A stretch of DNA of 5,310 bases from Chloroflexota bacterium. Lineage in GTDB: Bacteria > Chloroflexota > Anaerolineae > B4-G1 > SLSP01. The translations under genes were made by a program, and so were the position numbers. Numbering within the stretch: the first letter of the stretch is position 1; the number at the start of each line of letters is the position of its first letter. The notes beneath the pieces were generated by a model that searched no databases, was not told the DNA's origin, and saw nothing but the letters and a program-made list of their open reading frames with translations. This document shows positions 1-5,310 of the stretch, one piece after another. The stretch lies in assembly GCA_012798275.1 (NCBI GenBank), contig JAAZNO010000059.1:1-5310 (forward strand), given 5' to 3'.

Positions 1-590
1 GGGCTGAACTTCCACAGCGCGAAGTCGGTGATGTTGCGCTTCTCGCCCAATTCCACGCGCGAGCCGGCCTGCAGGCCCGCGATGTCCAGCCGCCCCAGAT
101 GGCCGTAGTCCGGCAATTTGGAGGTGTCGAAGTAGATGCCGTCGGCGGTGCGATAGGTGAAGCCGTGCGCCTCGATGCACTGGACCAGCGCAATCTGTTC
201 CTGGATGTGAGCGGTGGCCTGGCACCAGATCGTCGGCTCCTGGATATTGAGGCGCGCCATGTCCTCGCGGAAAGCCTGGGTGTACATCTCGGCGATCTCC
301 CATGCCGTCATGCCCGTGCGCTGCGCGCCGAGCTCCATGCGGTCCTCGCCCGTGTCGGCATCGGAGACCAGATGTCCGACGTCGGTGATGTTCATCACGT
401 GTTTGACGCGGTAGCCGTTGAACTCCAGCACCCGGCGCAGCACGTCCTCGAAGAGGTAGGTGCGTAGATTGCCGATGTGGGCGTAGTTGTAAACCGTCGG
501 CCCGCAGGTGTAGAGCCCCACCTCGTCGGGCTTGAGCGGCTCGAACTCCCGAATCGAGCGGGTGTAGGTATCGTAGAGTCGCAATTCCAT
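1..590 (-). CDS. cysS: Cysteinyl-tRNA synthetase, N-terminal part (cut by window edge)
   Basis: This cytoplasmic class I aminoacyl-tRNA synthetase attaches cysteine to tRNA-Cys using ATP. 196 complete codons are visible and the gene runs off the left edge. Near the start is [15 protein letters not shown]: Cys29 matches the first zinc/cysteine-binding ligand of the family, and HIGN (residues 38-41) is the ATP-binding HIGH-type signature in the form many CysRS carry. It is followed by [19 protein letters not shown] (residues 67-85), also typical. The later zinc ligands and the KMSKS loop lie outside the window. The ATG at 588-590 is well supported: a full AGGAGG (minus strand, 597-602) lies six bases upstream. 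The gene follows uvrC on the same strand after 82 bases with no clear promoter, so co-transcription is plausible. Reading frames on the opposite strand here are shadows. Confidence 0.96.
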   Translation of the reverse strand, partial: MELRLYDTYTRSIREFEPLKPDEVGLYTCGPTVYNYAHIGNLRTYLFEDVLRRVLEFNGYRVKHVMNITDVGHLVSDADTGEDRMELGAQRTGMTAWEIAEMYTQAFREDMARLNIQEPTIWCQATAHIQEQIALVQCIEAHGFTYRTADGIYFDTSKLPDYGHLGRLDIAGLQAGSRVELGEKRNITDFALWKFS

Positions 591-628
591 GACATTCCTC
601 CTGATGCAGCGTCGGCAGAGAACGGGAA

Positions 629-661
629 GCCGTGAGCGGTGAATAGTGAGCCGTGAGCGGT
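629..661. repeat. Heptamer-period tandem repeat between uvrC and cysS
   Basis: On the plus strand the 12-mer GCCGTGAGCGGT occurs at 629-640 and again at 650-661, a 21-base period. The interval breaks into 7-base units of the form (C/G/A)GTGA(G/A)(C/T): CGTGAGC, GGTGAAT, AGTGAGC, CGTGAGC. The tract fills much of the 82-base gap between the uvrC stop and the cysS start. It resembles the short heptamer repeats known between genes in some cyanobacteria and other bacteria, but I cannot assign it to a named family. It does not overlap the cysS ribosome-binding site. Confidence 0.75.
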
Positions 662-672
662 CTTCTCACATC

Positions 673-2559
673 TCACAGCTCGGCCTCGTCCTCCTGCCGC
701 AATTTCTCGAAATACTGTTGAATTACGGTTGCCAGCGTGGTGGAGATGCCGCGGACCTGCGTCAGCTCTTCGATCGAGGCGCTCTGGATGGCGGCGAGCG
801 AGCCGAAATGGCTGAGCAGCCCCCGGCGTTTGACCGGGCCGATGCCGGGAATCTCATCAAGTTGCGACGCCAGTCCACGCTTCTGGCGACGCTGCCGGTG
901 ATAGGTGATGGCGAAGCGGTGCGCCTCGTCGCGGATGCGGCGCAGCAACAGAATGGCGGGATCGGTGGGTTCCAGCACGAGGGAATGGCTCTCTCCCGGC
1001 TTGAAGAGCTCCTCGTGGCGTTTGGCGAGCCCCACCACTGGCACCTGATCTTGCAGCTCGAAGGCCTGCAGGACTTCCACGGCCACTCCCAGCTGTCCCT
1101 TGCCGCCGTCCACCACCACCAAATCGGGCAATTTGCCCCACCCCTGGCTGCCGCGCGTGCCCTTGAGCTCGCCGGAGGAAACGCGCCGCCAGCGGTCGAA
1201 GCGCCGCATGAGGACTTCCCTCATGCTGGCGAAGTCATCTTGCCCCGTGACCGTCTTGATCTTGAAGCGGCGGTAGTCGCTCTTTTTCGCCACGCCGTGC
1301 TCGAACACCACCATGCTGCCGACCACTTCGACGCCCTGGGTGGTGGAGATGTCGTAGCACTCGATGCGGACGGGCGCACGGGGAAGGCCCAGGGCCGTTT
1401 GCAATTCCTGCAGCGCCAGCTCGTTGCGGTGTTTATCCGCCTCCCATTGTGCCTTGAGCATGGTGAGTGTCTCCGTGGCGTTGGTCGCTGCCAGATCCAG
1501 CAGCTCGCGGGCGGCGCCCTCGTGGGGCACGTTGAGGTAGACCACATCGCCGCGTTGGGTGCGCAGCCAGTCCTGCAGCACGGCGGCCTCGGCGACCTGC
1601 GCCGGCAGCAGAATCTCCGGCGGGATGGTGGCCGCGTTGGCGTAGAATTGTTGCAGGAATGCCGTCATGATCTCGTTGTCGTCGGCGCCCGCGCCCCCTT
1701 CCATGACGAAGTATTCCCGTCCCAGCAGTTTGCCGTTGCGGACGAAGAAGACTTCCACACAAGCGTTGCTTTCGTCTCGCGCCAGGGCGATCACATCCTG
1801 ATTGAGCGCGGCGGTGGTGACGATCTTCTGCCGTTCGGTCACCTGTCGCAGGGCGAGCAGCCGATCCCGCACGCGCGCCGCGCGCTCGAAGTGCAGCGCC
1901 TCGGCCGCCTCGCGGATCTGGCGTTCCAGATCGCGCATCACGTTTTCGGTTCGGCCCTCCATGAATTCCGTCAGCTGCGCCAGCATCGTCAGGTATTCCG
2001 TGCGGTCCACCGCGCCGATGCACGGTCCCAGGCAGAGCTTGAGATCGAAGTACAGGCAGGGTTTGGCGTCCGTTCCCGTGATTTCCCGGTCGCAGGTGCG
2101 GTAGGGGAAGAGCCGGCGCAGCAAGTCCAGCGTCTCGCGCAGCGCGCCGGTGGAGGTGTAGGGGCCGAAGTAGCGTCCGCCGTCCTGCTCCATGCGGCGC
2201 GTGATGAGCACTTTGGGGAAATCCTCGGGGGTGATCTTCAGGTAGGGATAGCGCTTGTCATCTTTGAGGCGCACGTTGAAGCGCGGGCGGTATTTCTTGA
2301 TCAGGTTGGCTTCGAGGATCAGCGCTTCGACTTCTGAATCGGTGATGATCCATTCCAGGCTGGCGATTTCGGCGACGAGACGGCGGGTTTTGGCGTTTTC
2401 CTGCGCCGAGGCGTGAAAATAGGAGCGCACCCGGTTGGCGAGATTGATCGCCTTGCCCACATAGATCACCTGGCCCTTGAGGTTGTGCATCAAGTACACG
2501 CCGGGTTTGGTGGGCAGGGTGGCTAACTGCTGTTCGATGAGTTCCGAAGGCCCTTTCAC
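673..2559 (-). CDS. uvrC: Excinuclease ABC subunit C (UvrC)
   Basis: UvrC is the dual-incision nuclease of bacterial nucleotide excision repair: recruited by UvrB to a lesion, it cuts on both sides of it. The 628-residue product has the normal length and order. The GIY-YIG nuclease spans about 15-100 (GVY at 20-22, VIYVGKA at 31-37, Arg43, and Glu83 in the LEANLIKKYRPRFN block). Cys156, 168, 176 and 180 have the same spacing as the four cysteines that hold a [4Fe-4S] cluster in E. coli UvrC. A UVR segment that contacts UvrB lies near 200-237. The RNase H-like 5' nuclease shows ECYDIS (Asp403), DLVVVDGGKGQ (Asp484) and EAHRFA (His547). Two helix-hairpin-helix motifs follow (about 567-590 and 599-620). 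The start is GTG with no Shine-Dalgarno sequence, but a perfect -10 box sits just upstream, suggesting a leaderless mRNA. The product looks intact. Confidence 0.98.
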   Translation of the reverse strand: MKGPSELIEQQLATLPTKPGVYLMHNLKGQVIYVGKAINLANRVRSYFHASAQENAKTRRLVAEIASLEWIITDSEVEALILEANLIKKYRPRFNVRLKDDKRYPYLKITPEDFPKVLITRRMEQDGGRYFGPYTSTGALRETLDLLRRLFPYRTCDREITGTDAKPCLYFDLKLCLGPCIGAVDRTEYLTMLAQLTEFMEGRTENVMRDLERQIREAAEALHFERAARVRDRLLALRQVTERQKIVTTAALNQDVIALARDESNACVEVFFVRNGKLLGREYFVMEGGAGADDNEIMTAFLQQFYANAATIPPEILLPAQVAEAAVLQDWLRTQRGDVVYLNVPHEGAARELLDLAATNATETLTMLKAQWEADKHRNELALQELQTALGLPRAPVRIECYDISTTQGVEVVGSMVVFEHGVAKKSDYRRFKIKTVTGQDDFASMREVLMRRFDRWRRVSSGELKGTRGSQGWGKLPDLVVVDGGKGQLGVAVEVLQAFELQDQVPVVGLAKRHEELFKPGESHSLVLEPTDPAILLLRRIRDEAHRFAITYHRQRRQKRGLASQLDEIPGIGPVKRRGLLSHFGSLAAIQSASIEELTQVRGISTTLATVIQQYFEKLRQEDEAEL

Positions 2560-2566
2560 AGGTCTG

Positions 2567-2596
2567 ATTATACAACAGAACTGGGGAGCGTTTCAC
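2567..2596 (-). promoter_or_regulatory. Putative leaderless promoter of uvrC
   Basis: Read on the minus strand, a perfect TATAAT occupies 2572-2567 and the uvrC GTG begins at 2559. Six bases of normal -10-to-start spacing would put +1 at about 2560, one base before the start codon. No AGGAGG-like sequence lies between, which fits leaderless translation. The -35 region is weak: GTGAAA or TGAAAC around 2590-2596, at 17-18 base spacing, matches TTGACA poorly, so an activator or a different sigma factor cannot be excluded. Confidence 0.6.
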
Positions 2597-2621
2597 GGCA
2601 AAGTGGCTTCTGTAATCAACA

Positions 2622-2665
2622 AGGGGGTGTTTGTGGCAACCTGCATGTTGTCACAAACACCCCCT
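2622..2665 (-). terminator. Long hairpin, probable terminator of the proline-rich membrane protein gene
   Basis: AGGGGGTGTTTGTG (2622-2635) and CACAAACACCCCCT (2652-2665) are perfect 14-base complements. Pairing continues inward for five more pairs (GCAAC with GTTGT, one of them a G-T pair), leaving a six-base loop, CTGCAT. On the minus strand the stem is followed by TGTTGATT, a loose T-rich run rather than a clean one. It lies about 60 bases past the stop of the gene at 2726-3073 and just behind the uvrC promoter, the right place to insulate uvrC. On the plus strand no T-run follows and no gene ends here. Confidence 0.65.
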
Positions 2666-2725
2666 GCTCTTGGATGCGGGCGCCACACTCAGACGCCCAC
2701 AATGCCTGACCGACGCGGCCCCGGT

Positions 2726-3073
2726 TTAGATGGTCAGCCGTGGCAGCAACAGGCCCATTGGCTGCTCGAACTCCTGCAGAAGGGTATCGCCGTTCTGGTA
2801 CAGGATATAGAACAGGACCCCGCAGCAGCACAGGACCAGTAGCACCCCCACCACGATCAGGACGATGATCAGCGTGGTGTTGTTTTTCTTGGGGGGCGTG
2901 CTGGCGGCGGAGGGATAAGGGCCGCCGGCGGGAGGGGGAGGCGGCGTGGGCATGGGCGCCGGCGTCGGCTCTGCGGCATAGGGCGGCTGTGAGGGCCACT
3001 CCGGCGTGGCATTCTCCTCATCAGGGATGGGATTCGGTAAGGGAAGCGGGTCAGGGACGGTATTGTAAGTCAT
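2726..3073 (-). CDS. Proline-rich single-pass membrane protein, function unknown
   Basis: I do not recognise a family. The 115-residue product begins with about 60 residues rich in proline, threonine and alanine (including a run of five prolines near 44-48), then a lysine pair, then one strongly hydrophobic segment at about 67-91 (start TTLIIVLIVVGVLLVL) containing three adjacent cysteines (82-84), then a short polar tail. This suggests a membrane-anchored protein with a disordered proline-rich arm, probably cytoplasmic if the lysines stay inside; topology is an inference. Two ATGs are adjacent (3074-3076 and 3071-3073). AGGAG at 3079-3083 lies only two bases from the first and five from the second, so I prefer the second; the first would add one methionine. 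A hairpin terminator follows. Codon use and domain shape look like a real gene, not a shadow. Confidence 0.8.
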   Translation of the reverse strand: MTYNTVPDPLPLPNPIPDEENATPEWPSQPPYAAEPTPAPMPTPPPPPAGGPYPSAASTPPKKNNTTLIIVLIVVGVLLVLCCCGVLFYILYQNGDTLLQEFEQPMGLLLPRLTI

Positions 3074-3098
3074 CATTGCTCCTTCGAAAATAGAGATC

Positions 3099-3291
3099 AG
3101 TGAGTCAGCGAAAAGGCGAATCTGTGAACCTCAGAATCGCTTGCGTGGTAAAGGGTGTGCGAACTAATGAATTCCAGGGCTGATATGCCCCCCACAACGC
3201 GCTTCAACGCGGTTGGTTTGTGTCAGGCTGGGGATTCCATCCCCAGCCAAACGGGGAAGTCGTCGCAACCTCTGCTCACGACTCACATTTT
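3099..3291. repeat. Dispersed structured repeat, copy A (degenerate)
   Basis: This matches copy B at 4566-4746 in the same orientation. In order: a short 8-base-period tract (3099-3138, including AGCGAAAA and GGCGAATC); a 25-base block around 3140-3164 that differs from copy B at two positions; the remains of a first hairpin (only AATGAATTCC is kept); a second hairpin AACGCG / CGCGGTT (3196-3214) with one bulged G; and a third, perfect 9-bp hairpin GGCTGGGGA / TCCCCAGCC (3226-3234 with 3240-3248). Positions 3194-3237 are identical over 44 bases to copy B. Relative to B, about 30 extra bases lie near 3253-3282 before the shared end ACTCACATTTT. It fills most of the gap between the DUF4190 gene and the proline-rich membrane protein gene. 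No gene is seen in 3077-3370. Confidence 0.85.
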
Positions 3292-3306
3292 CCATATGAC
3301 ATATGG
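3292..3306. repeat. 15-bp near-perfect palindrome
   Basis: CCATATG A CATATGG is a 7-base inverted repeat around a single central base, 64 bases beyond the stop codon of the DUF4190 gene and directly after the end of repeat copy A. The spacer is too short for an RNA hairpin, so if it is functional it is more likely a protein-binding site or a repeat boundary. It could be chance. Confidence 0.4.
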
Positions 3307-3370
3307 GATCACGAAAACAGCTGATCCAGAATTTGCGTTCTTCGCGGTCGGATTTGTCTCTGCTGTCGTC

Positions 3371-3733
3371 TCAGTGGAGGCCAAAGAGCTGCGAGCCCGC
3401 GTTCAGCTGGTCGCAGAAGGCAAACCCAAAGGGCAGCGAGAACACGCCGATAAACATCAAGAGGCCCAGGCACAGGCCGATGAGGGTGAGCCCGATGCCG
3501 ACCCATCCCAGGATGACACCGGCCTGCGCCAATCCATCGCCGGTGACGGCGCCGTTGCTGTGGGAAATCTCATTTTTGGCAGCGTAGCCCAGGATCAACC
3601 CGGCGATGCTGCCGATGAAGGGCAATACCTGGATTACTCCCAGAATGCCGAGGACCAGGCTGGCAACCGCGGAAACGCTCGTGCGGGTGTAGCTCGCCGG
3701 CTGTTCGTAGTTGGGACCGTAATTTTGCGACAT
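3371..3733 (-). CDS. DUF4190 domain-containing membrane protein
   Basis: The 120-residue product opens with a polar tail rich in Ser, Tyr and Asn (1-19), then shows the DUF4190 pattern: SVSAVASLVLGILG (19-32), IGSIAGLILGYAAKNEI (40-56), a polar loop with Gly-Asp-Gly, and GLAQAGVILGWVGIGL (67-82). Two membrane-spanning regions are expected, about 20-51 and 70-100. DUF4190 is a small bacterial membrane domain of unknown function, so none is assigned. The ATG at 3731-3733 has AGGGAG (minus strand, 3738-3743) four bases upstream. It follows the DUF4126 gene after 48 bases and is probably in its operon. A TATAAA at 3771-3776 could be an extra -10 box, but no good -35 accompanies it. The long plus-strand reading frame over this gene is its shadow. 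Confidence 0.9.
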   Translation of the reverse strand: MSQNYGPNYEQPASYTRTSVSAVASLVLGILGVIQVLPFIGSIAGLILGYAAKNEISHSNGAVTGDGLAQAGVILGWVGIGLTLIGLCLGLLMFIGVFSLPFGFAFCDQLNAGSQLFGLH

Positions 3734-3781
3734 AGTTCTCCCTTTCTCACGATCAGATTGTAAAACCCTCTTTATACTACG

Positions 3782-4393
3782 TTAGAATTCCTCGTAAGTT
3801 GCGGCATCCGTGGCCGGCGCTGCCTTATGCGCTGCCGCGCGCAGGCGCCGTCGGCGCACGATCAGATACAGCAACAGGACGATGAGGAAGATCCACAGGA
3901 GCACCAGGTAGGGGAAGAGGACGGCGAGCACCGCCGTGATGGCCGAGACGGCCTCTTCGAGGGAGCTGACGACGGAATTGCCCGCGCCGGCCGTGGTGGC
4001 GGTGATGACCGGTCGCGCCGACGCCTTGACCGCGTGGACGCCGCCCGCCAGAATCACGCCGCAGCCCAGCGCCAGGATGGGGCTCAGGTTGAGGGTGTGC
4101 TGGGTCGTGGCGGCAAAGAGGATAGCGCCCGCCGTGGGGCGGATGACCGTTCCGATGACGTCGTTGACGCTGTCTACGGCAGGGATCTTGTCGGCAAGCA
4201 CATCCACGATCAACAGCACGGCCAGCAAGCCGATGATCCACCCGTTGGTGAGGGCGCTCCAGGGTTCCTCCAGGGTGATCAGGTCGGTGAAGCGCGACAG
4301 CAGCGCGACGGTGAGCAAAGGAATGTAGGCGTTCAACCCCGCTGAGGTTGAAAGCCCAAACGCCGTGGTCAGATTCAAAACCCAATCAACCAT
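3782..4393 (-). CDS. DUF4126 family integral membrane protein
   Basis: The 203-residue product matches the DUF4126 pattern: AFGLSTSAGLNAYIPLLTVALLSR at the start (residues 11-34), VDVLADKIPAVDSVNDVI at 63-80, a glycine/alanine-rich stretch near 82-96, and VHAVKASARP at 119-128. Hydrophobic segments lie near 10-33, 52-66, 82-96, 103-123 and 148-179, followed by a basic RRRR (180-183) and a short tail, so it is an inner-membrane protein with about five spans. Length agrees with the family; the function is unknown. The ATG at 4391-4393 is preceded by a purine-rich GAAGGGG a few bases upstream. A strong promoter lies about 120 bases upstream, giving a long leader of roughly 115 bases. The next gene, DUF4190, follows by 48 bases. 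Confidence 0.92.
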   Translation of the reverse strand: MVDWVLNLTTAFGLSTSAGLNAYIPLLTVALLSRFTDLITLEEPWSALTNGWIIGLLAVLLIVDVLADKIPAVDSVNDVIGTVIRPTAGAILFAATTQHTLNLSPILALGCGVILAGGVHAVKASARPVITATTAGAGNSVVSSLEEAVSAITAVLAVLFPYLVLLWIFLIVLLLYLIVRRRRLRAAAHKAAPATDAATYEEF

Positions 4394-4471
4394 GTCCCCT
4401 TCTTTCTGCGCCAGGGAGGGCCGGTAGCTCGTGCGAATGGGGAGGATTGAACGGAGCCGCGTCTGCGATTT

Positions 4472-4507
4472 CAGGAAGTCGTTTCTTCCTGGAGTTGTCC
4501 TTCCTGG
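4472..4507 (-). other. Small hairpin and direct repeat in the DUF4126 mRNA leader
   Basis: Within the predicted 5' leader, CAGGAAG (4472-4478) and CTTCCTG (4485-4491) form a 7-bp stem with a six-base loop. CTTCCTGG also occurs twice on the plus strand, at 4485-4492 and 4500-4507, a 15-base period, so the minus-strand RNA carries CCAGGAAG twice, only one of which can pair with the single CTTCCTG. Alternative pairing is therefore possible. There is no T-run, so this is not a terminator. Its role, if any, is unknown. Confidence 0.35.
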
Positions 4508-4515
4508 CTGAGTTC

Positions 4516-4544
4516 ATTATACGCGCATTCATAAAAATGTACAA
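4516..4544 (-). promoter_or_regulatory. Sigma-70-type promoter for the DUF4126-DUF4190 genes
   Basis: On the minus strand, TTGTAC (4544-4539) is followed after exactly 17 bases by a perfect TATAAT (4521-4516). The -35 keeps only the TTG half of the consensus. Expected +1 is near 4509, giving a leader of about 115 bases to the ATG at 4393. It lies just downstream of the octamer tract of repeat copy B, so the repeat is upstream of, not within, the transcript. Confidence 0.65.
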
Positions 4545-4565
4545 CGTTCATCTCCTCGGAAAATC

Positions 4566-4605
4566 GGCGAGTCAGCGAAAAAGCGAGAAAGCGAATAAGC
4601 GAAAA
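4566..4605. repeat. Octamer tandem repeat (five units)
   Basis: Five 8-base units fit (A/G)GCGANNN on the plus strand: GGCGAGTC, AGCGAAAA, AGCGAGAA, AGCGAATA, AGCGAAAA. This forms the left end of repeat copy B; copy A carries a more degenerate version of the same tract from 3099. The 8-base period rules out a coding origin. Confidence 0.85.
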
Positions 4606-4746
4606 AATCACTTGCGTGGCAAAGGGTGCGCGAACTTCAGGCCGCCCCGGAATGAATTCCGGGCCTGCTACGTCCCCAACAACGCGCTTCAACGCGGTTG
4701 GTTTGTGTCAGGCTGGGGATTCTATCCCCGGCCAAACTCACATTTT
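4566..4746. repeat. Dispersed structured repeat, copy B (more complete)
   Basis: After the octamer tract comes a conserved block (4611-4635). Then three hairpins: CCCGGAAT / ATTCCGGG (4646-4663, two-base loop, with an outer CAGG/CCTG pairing); AACGCG / CGCGGTT (4681-4699, one bulged G); and GGCTGGGGA / TCCCCGGCC (4711-4719 with 4725-4733). The third stem differs from copy A by one base that turns a T-A pair into T-G, which still pairs in RNA read from the plus strand. Positions 4679-4722 are identical to copy A. No transposase and no terminal inverted repeats are seen, so it is more like an extragenic palindromic element than an insertion sequence. The 4394-4949 gap holds this repeat, the DUF4126 promoter and leader, and little else recognisable. 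Confidence 0.88.
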
Positions 4747-4834
4747 CATGCTTGCCGATAGCGCATCAGCACAGGGCGTCTTTAAGTCATTTACCCCATC
4801 GCGGAACGTGCCCTACGGATCTACGGGACAAAGC

Positions 4835-4865
4835 TTGACTTTTACGCCTGAAGGCATACCATAAA
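4835..4865 (+). promoter_or_regulatory. Weak candidate promoter for the exported-protein gene
   Basis: TTGACT (4835-4840, five of six bases of the -35 consensus) is followed after 19 bases by CATAAA (4860-4865, four of six). The spacing is long, so this is only a candidate. It would give a leader of roughly 75-80 bases to the ATG at 4950. Confidence 0.28.
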
Positions 4866-4949
4866 TTTATCTCGATTCCCTGCGGGCCTAAATATTGTTT
4901 GAGCCTTCTAGCCAAATTTGCCCAATCTGCATTTCTGGAGGTGGAACCG

Positions 4950-5171
4950 ATGGCGTCGTTTCGATTGGCCCGCCAGGCCCTCACCCTGCTGTTGACTTGC
5001 GCTGTGCTTTTCTCTGGGATTCCCGTTGTATTTGTCACCCCCCCCCGTGATGTAAATTTATCTGCGGGACGGCTGGAAGTAGCGGCAGTCGCCGCGGCGC
5101 CGGCAGGCGGCGTGACCGCCCAGGAGCCACTCACCCCCACGCTCATCTCGCCGCTGCCCACGCCGGAGTAG
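4950..5171 (+). CDS. Exported-protein N-terminus, apparently truncated
   Basis: A 73-residue frame begins at the ATG at 4950, preceded by GGAGG (4937-4941) eight bases upstream; a longer frame from a TTG upstream is less likely. Residues 1-9 carry two arginines, followed by a hydrophobic stretch (about 10-29, ALTLLLTCAVLFSGIPVVFV): a signal peptide or signal anchor. A small-residue and Pro/Thr-rich segment follows, ending PLTPTLISPLPTPE, and then a TAG. Such a leader normally heads a large surface protein; 73 residues with no domain looks like a remnant. The DNA just beyond the stop, in another frame, resembles a YD-repeat protein. A C9 homopolymer at 5038-5046 encodes Thr30 to Arg33. It might instead be a genuine small secreted peptide. 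Confidence 0.6.
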   Translation: MASFRLARQALTLLLTCAVLFSGIPVVFVTPPRDVNLSAGRLEVAAVAAAPAGGVTAQEPLTPTLISPLPTPE

Positions 5172-5310
5172 CGTGACGCAGAACGGGCATACAACCTCCT
5201 ACTTCTACGATGGCGACGGCGTGCTGGTTGAGAAAAGCGCCTATGAAAACCTGGCCGCTGGCGTGCTGGCGACCAGCGAGGCGACACTCTATTGGCCTGA
5301 AGTGGTGACC
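5172..5310 (+). pseudogene. Rhs/YD-repeat-like fragment, out of frame with the leader, cut by window edge
   Basis: In the frame with codons at 5173, 5176 and so on, translation reads VTQNGHTTSYFYDGDGVLVEK and continues open to the edge. The YFYDGDGxxVxK core resembles the YD repeats of Rhs-type surface or toxin proteins. This frame is offset by one base from the leader ending at 5171 and is closed upstream by TGA at 5113-5115, so it cannot read back far. In complete Rhs proteins, many hundreds of residues separate the signal region from such repeats, so an internal deletion plus a frameshift is the simplest reading. An alternative is a start at GTG 5173, which has GGAG four bases upstream and would be coupled to the preceding stop. 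The 3' part is not visible. Confidence 0.5.

Noticed and set aside
99..467. A 122-codon plus-strand open frame
   Set aside because: It is the complement of cysS, which carries the HIGN signature and a perfect ribosome-binding site on the other strand.
646..2337. A 563-codon plus-strand open frame
   Set aside because: It lies antisense over uvrC, whose conserved motifs are unmistakable. Its translation is rich in His, Gln, Ala and Gly, as expected from the complement of a GC-rich gene, with no recognisable domain.
3099..3291. The hairpin repeats as a CRISPR array or tRNA-like gene
   Set aside because: There are no regularly spaced identical repeats with unique spacers, and the stems do not fit a tRNA cloverleaf (no TTC-GANTC arm, no CCA-ready acceptor stem).
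3155..3763. A 202-codon plus-strand open frame
   Set aside because: It runs through repeat copy A and then antisense through the DUF4190 gene; the composition is that of a shadow frame.
3827..4345. A 172-codon plus-strand open frame
   Set aside because: It is antisense to the DUF4126 gene, rich in Arg, Asp, Gln and Gly, with no hydrophobic core or known motif.
4471..4692. A 73-codon minus-strand frame in the gap upstream of the DUF4126 gene
   Set aside because: It starts inside repeat copy B, crosses the octamer tract and the promoter, and has no family resemblance; the repeat explains it.
3099..4746. A composite transposon carried by the two repeats
   Set aside because: No transposase, no terminal inverted repeats and no target-site duplication can be seen around either copy.
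4787..5287. A 166-codon minus-strand frame opposite the exported leader
   Set aside because: It is Arg/Ser/Pro-rich and low in complexity, with no motif; the plus-strand leader with its GGAGG site is the better reading.

Overview
The window is GC-rich bacterial chromosome. Its supported genes on the minus strand run from right to left. The set is DUF4126 protein, DUF4190 protein, a proline-rich membrane protein, uvrC, then cysS (cut by the left edge). At the right edge, on the plus strand, there is the start of an exported-protein gene that looks broken. The CysRS variant, the heptamer/octamer intergenic repeats and the Pro/Thr-rich leader next to a YD-like fragment suggest a Chloroflexota-type bacterium (Anaerolineae or Caldilineae-like). 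This is an inference from resemblance, not a proof.

Left part (1-2665): the N-terminal two-fifths or so of cysteinyl-tRNA synthetase lies 82 bases downstream of a complete, canonical uvrC. uvrC keeps its GIY-YIG nuclease, four iron-sulfur cysteines, UVR segment, RNase H-like nuclease and tandem HhH. It starts at a GTG with a perfect TATAAT only seven bases upstream, so its mRNA is probably leaderless. A 19-bp hairpin (2622-2665) behind that promoter probably ends transcription from the gene upstream.

Middle part (2666-4544): three small membrane-protein genes of unknown function. DUF4126 and DUF4190 are 48 bases apart and probably form an operon from a clear promoter with a perfect -10 at 4516-4521. 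The proline-rich, single-membrane-segment protein is separated from them by a structured repeat.

The most unusual content is intergenic. Two direct copies of a roughly 180-base dispersed repeat (3099-3291 and 4566-4746) flank the DUF4126-DUF4190 pair. Each begins with an 8-base-period tandem tract and continues into a module of up to three small hairpins, with 44 identical bases across the second and third. A related 7-base-period tract sits between uvrC and cysS.

Right part (4747-5310): about 200 bases without a gene, then a 73-codon reading frame with a signal-anchor-like start, a C9 homopolymer and a Pro/Thr-rich end. It stops at 5171, immediately before an out-of-frame stretch resembling an Rhs/YD-repeat protein. 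I see no tRNA, rRNA, CRISPR array or transposase.
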